A stretch of DNA of 64,000 bases from Myxococcales bacterium (GTDB taxonomy: Bacteria > Myxococcota_A > Polyangia > Haliangiales > Haliangiaceae). The notes beneath the pieces are model-generated. The model was not told where the DNA came from. It worked only from the letters and a program-made list of their open reading frames with translations, and made no database searches. Shown here piece after piece: positions 34,603 through 43,723 of this stretch. The stretch lies in NCBI GenBank assembly GCA_016717005.1, contig JADJUF010000039.1, positions 1,315,003 to 1,379,002 of the forward strand, in the 5' to 3' direction. A program made the position numbers and the translations under genes. Numbering within the stretch: position 1 is the first letter of the stretch; the number at the start of each line of letters is the position of its first letter.

Positions 34603-36102
34603 TCAGCGCTTGCGTCGACGACGCGCGATCACGAGCCCGATCAGCCCGCCCAGGCCCAGGTTGACCACCAGCGGCGCGCCGCTGCTGCCGTCGACGCTGC
34701 AGCAGCCGCCGTCGTCGCCGGGGCCGCCGTCGGGCGCACACACGCCGGCCTCGCCCGGGCCCGCGCCGCACGAGAAGCCGTCCGGGCACAGGTCGTTGGG
34801 CGGGCCCTGGCACGCCTGCGTGCAGATCAGGTCGCCGGTGCCGGCGTCGCCGCACAGCAGCGACAGGCACTGCTGGTCGAACTCGCAGCCGCCGCCGAGC
34901 GCGACCGTCGGCGGATCCCACAGGCACTTGCCGGCGTCGCAGCGCTGACCGCCCAGACAGGTGGCCTCGCTGGTGCACGGCGCGCCCCGGGTCACCGTGA
35001 TCGCCTGCTCGGCGCACACGTCGATGTCATCGCACGCGCGCACCTTCAGCTCCATCACGCCGTCGGGCACCTCGGTCGGCAGCGCGATCTGGTAGACGGT
35101 GCCCGCGGTGCCGGGCTTCTCGACCCACTTCCAGCCGTTGACGTAGAGCTCGACCCGCTTGAGGCCGCGCTGGCTCGACGCGGTCACGAACACCGAGTTG
35201 CCGGCCGGGAAGGTGGCGCCGTCGGCGGGCTGGTCGATGCGGAGCGTCGGCTCCAGCTGCGGGCCGGTGCCCTGGCCGAACACCGCCAGGATCTTGCCGT
35301 GCGAGTTCTGGGCGACGCCGCCGCACACGCACGGCCGCTCGGCGTTCTCGCCGCACGGCGCCGGCTTGTTGCGGAAGTACTTCTGGCCGCAGGTGGGGAT
35401 GTACGTGAGCGCGTCGGTGCAGTCGAACTCGTGGTCGAGGCCCCACGAGTGCGCGGTCTCCTGCGCCACCGTCCAGCACAGGTTCTGCGCGATCGTCAGG
35501 CCGGCGATGCCGGTGTGGTCGTTCGCGAAGTTGAACGAGATCGCGTTGTCCTTGGGCGCGCAGAACCCGGCGCCCAGCTCGGCCTGCCCGAGGATGCCGT
35601 CGGCGAGCATCGCCTCGCGCGAGAACCCGGCGACGATCGCCTCGTGGTGGGCGGCCGGGCTCGGGTCGGTCTCGACGATCTGCACGTTGTAGGGCGCGTA
35701 GACATCCTTGAGGCAGGTCAGGAACTCGTCCCAGACCGGCTGCCCGTACGCGAACTCCGACAGCATGAACTGGCTGCCGGTCGGGATGTCGCCGCCGATC
35801 CACGTCGAGTTGTTGAGCGAGCTCGAGTTGGGGAACGCGCTCTTGGTGATCCGGCAGCCGCCGACGCAGCGGTTGACGTAGATGATGTTCGACACCACCG
35901 CGTGCTCGGCCGGGGGCGGCTGCGGCGGCGACCCCGGCGGCGGCACCGCGAAGCCGCGGCGGACCGACGGGTCGAGCACGGTCCAGTCGGCGGCGTGCGG
36001 GCCGACGACGGCCGACGCGGGGTCACCCGTGGGTGGAGCAGCCTGCGCGGCGACGGGCGCGAGCAGGGCGACGGCGGTCACGAACCAGGCGACGCGGATC
36101 AT
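34603..36102 (-). CDS. MYXO-CTERM protein with metzincin-like domain (copy 1)
   Basis: A 499-residue secreted protein. A signal peptide is followed by a domain with SNIIYVNRCVGGCRIT, VQIVETDPS and a metzincin-like VAQETAHSWGLDHEFDC, in which the first His of HExxHxxGxxH is Gln. Then an Ig-like segment (about 295-375), Cys-rich EGF-like repeats (CLGGQRCDAGKCLWDPP; CSLLCGD-like) and a MYXO-CTERM-like tail (GGCCSVDG, one membrane segment, RRRRKR) for outer-surface sorting. It is the paralogue of the next gene and shares its promoter motif. Protease activity is doubtful without the first His. Confidence 0.82.
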   Translation of the reverse strand: MIRVAWFVTAVALLAPVAAQAAPPTGDPASAVVGPHAADWTVLDPSVRRGFAVPPPGSPPQPPPAEHAVVSNIIYVNRCVGGCRITKSAFPNSSSLNNSTWIGGDIPTGSQFMLSEFAYGQPVWDEFLTCLKDVYAPYNVQIVETDPSPAAHHEAIVAGFSREAMLADGILGQAELGAGFCAPKDNAISFNFANDHTGIAGLTIAQNLCWTVAQETAHSWGLDHEFDCTDALTYIPTCGQKYFRNKPAPCGENAERPCVCGGVAQNSHGKILAVFGQGTGPQLEPTLRIDQPADGATFPAGNSVFVTASSQRGLKRVELYVNGWKWVEKPGTAGTVYQIALPTEVPDGVMELKVRACDDIDVCAEQAITVTRGAPCTSEATCLGGQRCDAGKCLWDPPTVALGGGCEFDQQCLSLLCGDAGTGDLICTQACQGPPNDLCPDGFSCGAGPGEAGVCAPDGGPGDDGGCCSVDGSSGAPLVVNLGLGGLIGLVIARRRRKR

Positions 36103-36110
36103 AGATGGCG

Positions 36111-36122
36111 GCAATACTACAG
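36111..36122 (-). promoter_or_regulatory. conserved element upstream of copy 1
   Basis: The minus-strand sequence CTGTAGTATTGC lies 9-20 bp before the ATG and is identical in front of the paralogue. TAGTAT could act as a -10 hexamer, which would make the transcript almost leaderless. Confidence 0.35.
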
Positions 36123-36178
36123 GTCGGCCGCCGTGAGAACGGCGAAGATCGCTGACGCCAGCTGTCACGCGGCGGCGG

Positions 36179-37675
36179 TCACGCGGCGGCGGCGACGCGG
36201 CGGCGGCGACGGCGCGCGATCAGCAGCCCGACCACCGCGCCGAGGCCGAGCGCCCCGCCCATCGCGCCGCGCCCGCCGCCGTCGACCGAGCAGCAGCCGC
36301 CGTCGCCCTCGCCGCCCGCGCCCTCGGGGACGCACAGGCCGGCCTCGCCGGGGCCCGCCGCGCAGGCGAACCCGTCCGGGCACAGGTCGTTGGGCGGCCC
36401 CTGGCACGCCTCGGTGCAGGTCAGCCCGCCGGTGCCGGCGTCGCCGCACAGCCGCGACAGGCACTGCTGGTCGAACTCGCAGGTGCCGCCGAGGTCGACC
36501 GTGGGCGGATCCCACAGGCACGCGCCGGCGTCGCAGCGCTGGCCGCCCAGGCAGGTGTCGGCGGTCGTGCACGGCGCGCCGCGGGTCACGGTGACCGTCT
36601 GCTCGGCGCACACGTCGATGTCGTCGCACGCGCGGATCCGCAGCGCCATCACGCCATCGGGGACCTCGTCGGGGAGCGTGACCTGGTGGGTCGAGTTGGT
36701 GGTGGCGGGCTGATCGACCCAGGGCCAGCCGTTGACGTCGACCAGGATCTTCTTGAGCCCGCGGGTGCTCGCGGCCGCCACCCGGATCGCGGTGCCGCGC
36801 GGGAACGACGCGCCCTCGGTCGGCTGCAGCACCTGCAGGGTCGGCATCACCTGCGGGCCGGTGCCCTGGCCGAACACCGCCAGGATCTTGCCGTGCGAGT
36901 TCTGGGTGTTGCCGCCGCACACGCACGCGCGGTTGGCGACGGTGCCGCACGGCGCGTTGACGTTGCGGAAGAACTTCGGGCCGCAGCCGAACATGTAGGT
37001 GAGCGAGTCGCGGCACTCCATGACGTGGTCGAGGCCCCACGAGTGCGCGGTCTCCTGGGCCACGGTCCAGCACAGGTTCTGGGCCAGCGAGATGCCGCCG
37101 ACCGCCGCGTGGCTGTTGGCGAAGTTGAGCGAGATCGCGTTGTCCTTGGGCGCGCAGAACCCGGCGCCCAGCTCGGCGATGCCGAGGGCGTCGGTGCGGA
37201 AGCCCTCCTCGCTGGTGCCCGCGACGATCGCCTCGTGGTGGGGGGCCGGGCTGGGATCGGTCTCGACGATCTGCACGTCGTAGGGCGCGTAGATGTCCTT
37301 CATGCACTGCACGAACTCGGCCCAGACCGTCGGCCCGTGAGCGAACTCCGAGAACGCGTACTGGCTGCCGACCGGGATGTCGCCGCCGATCCAGGTCGAG
37401 TTGTTGAGCGAGCTCGAGTTCGGGAAGTTGGTCTTGGTGATCCGACAGCCACCGACGCAGCGGTTCAGGTACAGGATGTTCGAGATCGCGGCGGCGTGCG
37501 CGGGCGGCTCGGGCATGACCGCGCCCGGCGGCGGCAGCTGGTAGCCGCGCGCCAGCGCGGGATCGAGCACGCTCCAGTTCGCCGCGGCGGGGCGATCGTC
37601 GGTCGGGGGCGCGGCGCGGCCCACGGCGGGCACGAGCAGGGCGGCGGCGGTCGCGAACCAGGCGAGGCGGATCAT
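36179..37675 (-). CDS. MYXO-CTERM protein with metzincin-like domain (copy 2)
   Basis: A 498-residue paralogue of the preceding protein over the whole length: signal peptide, NILYLNRCVGGCRITKTNFPN, VQIVETDPSPAPHHEAIV, VAQETAHSWGLDHVMEC (again Gln for the first His), a conserved NSHGKILAVFGQGTGPQ segment, Ig-like part, Cys-rich repeats and a GGCCSVDGGG-membrane-RRRRRR tail. Start 37675 is chosen because GGAGG precedes it; 37687 is an alternative. The extreme 3' end has a small repeat of gtcacgcggcggcgg (36165-36200), so the tail after the Arg cluster (VAAAA) varies from copy 1. Confidence 0.82.
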   Translation of the reverse strand: MIRLAWFATAAALLVPAVGRAAPPTDDRPAAANWSVLDPALARGYQLPPPGAVMPEPPAHAAAISNILYLNRCVGGCRITKTNFPNSSSLNNSTWIGGDIPVGSQYAFSEFAHGPTVWAEFVQCMKDIYAPYDVQIVETDPSPAPHHEAIVAGTSEEGFRTDALGIAELGAGFCAPKDNAISLNFANSHAAVGGISLAQNLCWTVAQETAHSWGLDHVMECRDSLTYMFGCGPKFFRNVNAPCGTVANRACVCGGNTQNSHGKILAVFGQGTGPQVMPTLQVLQPTEGASFPRGTAIRVAAASTRGLKKILVDVNGWPWVDQPATTNSTHQVTLPDEVPDGVMALRIRACDDIDVCAEQTVTVTRGAPCTTADTCLGGQRCDAGACLWDPPTVDLGGTCEFDQQCLSRLCGDAGTGGLTCTEACQGPPNDLCPDGFACAAGPGEAGLCVPEGAGGEGDGGCCSVDGGGRGAMGGALGLGAVVGLLIARRRRRRVAAAA

Positions 37676-37683
37676 GGACCTCC

Positions 37684-37695
37684 GCAATACTACAG
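37684..37695 (-). promoter_or_regulatory. conserved element upstream of copy 2
   Basis: Same 12 bp (CTGTAGTATTGC on the minus strand) as before copy 1, at the same distance from the start codon, while the bases around it differ. Conservation of just this block suggests a promoter -10 region. Confidence 0.35.
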
Positions 37696-37721
37696 ATCGC
37701 GCTGACGGCGCGCGGGGAAGA

Positions 37722-39545
<1,824 letters not shown>

Positions 39546-39678
39546 GTCGTCAGCGTACCAGAGCCTGGGCTTGTTCCCAATAAAATCAGGCATCTGGTCA
39601 GTGCTCAGGGGGCAACGGGGCCCCCCTTCAGGGCGGTCCCCCGTCCGATCAGACACCGCGAGATGTCACTGGTTTCGC

Positions 39679-39707
39679 TTGACCCTGCGCGGGCCAAACG
39701 GTAGCTA
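39679..39707 (+). promoter_or_regulatory. promoter of fusA
   Basis: TTGACC (39679-39684), 17 bp, then TAGCTA (39702-39707): close to the sigma-70 consensus and rare in this G+C-rich sequence. It would give a 5' leader of about 50 nt before AGGAGA and GTG 39763. Confidence 0.6.
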
Positions 39708-39762
39708 TCGCGCGCCCGCAGGCCCGTGCGCGCGCCGCGCCCCGCCTCGGCAGGAGAACTCC

Positions 39763-41874
39763 GTGATCACCGACCTCTCGAAAGTCCGCAACATCGGCAT
39801 CTCGGCCCACATCGACAGTGGCAAGACCACGCTGACCGAGCGCATCCTCTTCTATACAAAGCGGATCCACGCGATCCACGAGGTCAAGGGCAAGGACGGC
39901 GTCGGCGCGAAGATGGACTCGATGGAGCTCGAGCGCGAGCGCGGCATCACGATCCAGTCGGCCGCGACCTACTGCACCTGGGGCGGCAGCTCGCCTCGGG
40001 TCGGGATGAAGTCCTACCACGTCAACATCATCGACACCCCCGGCCACGTCGACTTCACGGTCGAGGTCGAGCGCTCGCTGCGCGTGCTCGACGGCGCCAT
40101 CATGGTGCTGTGCGGCGTCGCCGGCGTGCAGTCGCAGTCGTACACGGTCGACCGCCAGATGCGCCGGTACAACGTGCCGCGCATCGCGTTCGTCAACAAG
40201 CTCGACCGCTCGGGCGCGAACCCGTTCCGCGTGCGCGATCAGCTCAAGGAGAAGCTGCGCCTGCACCCGGTCATGATCCAGGCGCCGATCGGCCTCGAGG
40301 ACAAGCTCGAGGGCGTCGTCGACCTGATCGAGATGGTCGCGATCCGCTTCTTCGGCGACAACGGCAACCAGATCGAGTACTCGGCCATCCCCGACGACAT
40401 GAAGGAGCAGTGCGACAAGCTCCGCGAGGAGATGCTCGACCAGCTCTCCATGGTCAACGACGAGCTGACCGAGGCGATGCTCGAGGACAAGGTCACGCCC
40501 GAGCTGATCCGCAAGGCGCTGCGCGAGTCGACGATCGCGCTCAAGTGCACGCCGGTCATGATGGGATCGGCGCTCGGCAACAAGGGCGTCCAGATCCTCC
40601 TCGACGGCGTCGCGCAGTACCTGCCCGACCCGACCGAGGTCCCGAACATCGCGCTCGACCTCGACCAGGGCGAGGCGCCCCAGACGCTGGCGTCGGATCC
40701 GACCAAGCCGCTGGTGCTCTTGGCGTTCAAGCTCGAGGACGGTCGCTACGGCCAGCTCACGTACATCCGCGTGTACCAGGGCAAGCTCGAGAAGGACGAC
40801 TTCATCACGAACGTCCGCACGGGCAAGAAGGTCAAGGTCGGCCGCCTGGTGCGCATGCACTCGGACGACAAGGAAGACATCGTCGACACCTCGGCCGGCG
40901 ACATCTGCGCGCTGTTCGGCATCGACTGCAACTCGGGCGACACCTTCACCGACGGCACCGTCAACGTGGCGATGACCTCGATGTTCGTGCCCAAGCCGGT
41001 CATCTCGGTCGCGATCCGGGCCAAGGACTCCGGCGCCGAGATCAACATGTCGAAGGCGCTCAACCGGTTCACCAAGGAAGACCCGACCTTCCAGTGCTAC
41101 GTCGACGCCGAGTCGAACGAGACCATCATCGCCGGCATGGGCGAGCTGCACCTCGACGTCTACATCGAGCGCATGAAGCGCGAGTACAAGGCCGAGGTCG
41201 TCACCAGCCCGCCCCAGGTCGCGTACCGCGAGACCATCGGCGCCAAGGTCGAGTTCAACTACACCCACAAGAAGCAGACCGGCGGCTCGGGCCAGTACGG
41301 CCGCGTGGCCGGCTACGCCGAGCCGTTCGACGGCGACTTCGAGTTCAGCGACGAGATCAAGGGCGGCGCCATCCCGCGCGAGTTCATCCCGTCGTGCGAG
41401 AAGGGCTTCAAGTCGATGATGGCCAAGAGCCCGCGCCTGGGCGTGCCGGTCGTCGGCATCCGGGTCGCGATCGACGACGGCCAGTCGCACGCGGTCGACT
41501 CGTCGGACATCGCGTTCCAGGAAGCCGCCCGCGGCGCCTTCCGCGACTTCTTCCAGCGCGCCAAGCCCCGCATCCTCGAGCCGATCATGAAGGTCGCGCT
41601 CGAGGGCCCGGCCGAGTTCTCGGGCAACATGCTGTCGCTGATCATGCAGCGCCGCGGCATCGTCGTGCAGTCGGGCGAGGAGGAGGGCGGCGTCAAGGTC
41701 GAGGCCGAGGTGCCGCTGGCCGAGATGTTCGGGTTCTCGACCCCGCTGCGGTCGGCGACCCAGGGCAAGGCCGAGTTCACGATGGAGTTCGCCAAGTACT
41801 CCGACGTCCCGTCGAACATCGGCGAGGAGCTGCTGGCCAAGGCCGCCAAGGCCAAGGCCGACGCCAAGAAGTGA
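39763..41874 (+). CDS. fusA: elongation factor G, mitochondrial-EFG1-like
   Basis: A 703-residue EF-G with all five domains. G1 is AHIDSGKTT, G2 RGITIQSA, G3 DTPGHVDFT, G4 NKLDRSG and G5 GSALGNKG; domain IV starts near TGGSGQYGRV. Ser in HIDSGKTT and the segment VKGKDGVGAKMDSMELERERGITIQSAATY match mitochondrial EFG1 and the related bacterial spdEFG1 group, not E. coli EF-G (HIDAGKTT). It catalyses translocation in the ribosome. The GTG start has AGGAGA 7 nt upstream. It is not in a str operon here (no rpsL, rpsG or tuf). Confidence 0.95.
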   Translation: MITDLSKVRNIGISAHIDSGKTTLTERILFYTKRIHAIHEVKGKDGVGAKMDSMELERERGITIQSAATYCTWGGSSPRVGMKSYHVNIIDTPGHVDFTVEVERSLRVLDGAIMVLCGVAGVQSQSYTVDRQMRRYNVPRIAFVNKLDRSGANPFRVRDQLKEKLRLHPVMIQAPIGLEDKLEGVVDLIEMVAIRFFGDNGNQIEYSAIPDDMKEQCDKLREEMLDQLSMVNDELTEAMLEDKVTPELIRKALRESTIALKCTPVMMGSALGNKGVQILLDGVAQYLPDPTEVPNIALDLDQGEAPQTLASDPTKPLVLLAFKLEDGRYGQLTYIRVYQGKLEKDDFITNVRTGKKVKVGRLVRMHSDDKEDIVDTSAGDICALFGIDCNSGDTFTDGTVNVAMTSMFVPKPVISVAIRAKDSGAEINMSKALNRFTKEDPTFQCYVDAESNETIIAGMGELHLDVYIERMKREYKAEVVTSPPQVAYRETIGAKVEFNYTHKKQTGGSGQYGRVAGYAEPFDGDFEFSDEIKGGAIPREFIPSCEKGFKSMMAKSPRLGVPVVGIRVAIDDGQSHAVDSSDIAFQEAARGAFRDFFQRAKPRILEPIMKVALEGPAEFSGNMLSLIMQRRGIVVQSGEEEGGVKVEAEVPLAEMFGFSTPLRSATQGKAEFTMEFAKYSDVPSNIGEELLAKAAKAKADAKK

Positions 41875-41896
41875 TCACCCGGCCGGTGTGATCGCG

Positions 41897-41936
41897 ACGG
41901 CCCGGGCGGCGACGCTCGGGCCGTGTTGCGTTTCGG
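41897..41936 (+). terminator. terminator of fusA
   Basis: A perfect 8-bp stem (ACGGCCCG 41897-41904, CGGGCCGT 41917-41924) followed after 6 nt by TTTCGG (41931-41936), 22 bp behind the stop codon. Confidence 0.65.
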
Positions 41937-41978
41937 CGCGGTTGCAGCCGCGGGCGCGGCGCGCGGATATTTTCCGAG

Positions 41979-42605
41979 ATGCCCCGCCCCGCCGCCGCCG
42001 CGCGCGCGCTCGTCGCGTTGGTCCTGATCGCCACGCCGCCGCTCGCGCTCGCGCTGCCCGGGCCCGACCCGACCGCGCCCAGGCGGCCGACCATCGGTCG
42101 GACGGCGCCGCGCCCGCAGGCCGCCGGCGACCACACCAGGGACGACCCCGAGCAGGCCGAGCCCGCCCTCGCCGTCGACGTCGTCGGGTTCGGCGGCGTC
42201 GGCGCGTACCGCTCGCCCCTGGCCGACCGCCAGCCGATGGTGCTCGGCGTCGCGGGGACGCTCGGCTTCCACCTCGCCGGCCAGCTCACCGTCGGGCTGC
42301 GCCTGGCCGGCACCCGGCTCACCACCGACCCCGCCGCGATGCCGCGCACCGAGACGTTCGGGCTCGGCGCGCTCGCGGTCGACTACCGGGTGCGGCCCCG
42401 CCTGTGGCTCGGCGGCGGCCTCGGCCTCGCGCTGTTGCGCGCCGACGCCAACGAGATCGCGACCGGCCTGACCGCCCGCGCGGCGTTGGACGTGTGGCGG
42501 GCCGCGCCGGTGACGGTGCGGGTCAACATCGACGGCGTGCTCGGCCTGTTCGACGACCGCAGGTTCGCGATGGCCGTGGCGGGGCTCGGGGTGCAGTACC
42601 GCTGA
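41979..42605 (+). CDS. secreted beta-barrel-like protein, unknown
   Basis: A 208-residue product with signal peptide (LVALVLIATPPLALALP), a Pro/Arg linker, then about 130 residues of alternating strands (MVLGVAGTLGFHLAGQLTVGLRLAGTRL; LWLGGGLGLALLRA; TVRVNIDGVLGLF) ending in a Tyr-Arg, as small outer-membrane barrels often do. No family recognised. Confidence 0.65.
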   Translation: MPRPAAAARALVALVLIATPPLALALPGPDPTAPRRPTIGRTAPRPQAAGDHTRDDPEQAEPALAVDVVGFGGVGAYRSPLADRQPMVLGVAGTLGFHLAGQLTVGLRLAGTRLTTDPAAMPRTETFGLGALAVDYRVRPRLWLGGGLGLALLRADANEIATGLTARAALDVWRAAPVTVRVNIDGVLGLFDDRRFAMAVAGLGVQYR

Positions 42606-42634
42606 GCCGACGGCGCGGGTGTACGCTGCGCGCG

Positions 42635-43585
42635 ATGGCGTTCGACGCTGCGCGCTTGCACCCGACGCTGGTGGCCCAGGTGCCGTTCGGCGCGCGCTGG
42701 GCGACGCTGACCGAGCCGGCCCCGGGCGCGACCGTCGACGTGGGCGACGTCGGCGTCCGGCTGGCGATGTACCGGCGGCTGATCGAGGCCACCAACCCGC
42801 GCGGCGCGCTGGGCGCGCACGACGAGCTGCACCCGCTGTGGGGCTACGCCGCGCAGCTCGCGTGGCAGCAGCGCAGCGGCCGGCTCGGCGCCGACGGCGA
42901 CGCGATCGCGCCGACGAGCTGGTGGGGCGGCTGCAACTACGCGCTGTCGGTGGTGCCGTACTGGTCGGCGATGCAGGCCGGGCTCGTGCCGCGGCTGGTG
43001 TTCCCCGATCCCGACCACTTCTACCTGATGGCGACCGACAGCTGGCGGCGCGCGCTCGTGATGATGGTCGACTACGTCCGCGACGCCGACCTCGAGTGGC
43101 TGCGGCTGGAGGTCTGGCGCGCGCACCTGCACGCGATCGACGCGGCCGAGCGCGCTAACGTCGAGCGCGCCTACGCGCTGCCGGCGACCGAGCGCCGGTT
43201 CGCCCGCGGCTGGGTGCGGATGGTCGCGCTGTTCGGGGCCGCGGCCTGGCGCACCGACCTCGCGCGCATCGCCGGCCCCGGCGGCGGCGCGCTGCCGTCG
43301 CGGATGCTGCGCGAGCGCGACGACCTCGCCGATCTGCCGCGGGCCGAGCGCGCGCCCGCGCGGCAGGTGATCGCGGTGGGCGACCGCACGCCGTGGCGCT
43401 GGGCCGTCGAGCTGCGCGTGTGGCAGCGGCTGATGCGCGAGCGGCCCGAGCGCGACGACGCCGCCGCGATCCTCGCCGGGCTGTTCGGCCACGGCGACGG
43501 CGTCTGGTCGACGCGGCTCCGGGCCGCGCGCGCGGCGCTGGCCGCGACGCCGCCGCGGATCCCGCCGCCGAAGGACGCGACCTGA
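42635..43585 (+). CDS. Leg1-like protein
   Basis: A 316-residue cytoplasmic-looking protein. The block LHPLWGYAAQLAWQQRSGRL followed by SWWGGCNYALSVVPYWSAMQAGL matches, in order and spacing, the core of animal LEG1 (liver-enriched gene 1, PF05612), which I recall as ILWGLPLQYGWQYRTGRL and SWWADLNYFLSSLPFLAAVDSG. Trp pairs and GRL are retained. A C-terminal helical region follows. LEG1 function in animals is poorly known and no enzymatic role is established. The bacterial copy has no signal peptide and no recognisable partner next door. Confidence 0.6.
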   Translation: MAFDAARLHPTLVAQVPFGARWATLTEPAPGATVDVGDVGVRLAMYRRLIEATNPRGALGAHDELHPLWGYAAQLAWQQRSGRLGADGDAIAPTSWWGGCNYALSVVPYWSAMQAGLVPRLVFPDPDHFYLMATDSWRRALVMMVDYVRDADLEWLRLEVWRAHLHAIDAAERANVERAYALPATERRFARGWVRMVALFGAAAWRTDLARIAGPGGGALPSRMLRERDDLADLPRAERAPARQVIAVGDRTPWRWAVELRVWQRLMRERPERDDAAAILAGLFGHGDGVWSTRLRAARAALAATPPRIPPPKDAT

Positions 43586-43723
43586 GCGTCGGCGGGCTCG
43601 TCGCCGAACGTCGGCCCTCGTGCCGCGGCCGGCGCCACCTCCGGATTCGGATCCCGGACGCGCGCGGTCGATTCTCGGCCGACGCCCGTCACACGCGCCG
43701 CGAGCTGATCTCTACTCGAGGAC

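Noticed and set aside
34603..37675. Calling the two MYXO-CTERM proteins active zinc proteases
   Set aside because: The first zinc-binding His is Gln in both, so activity cannot be claimed.
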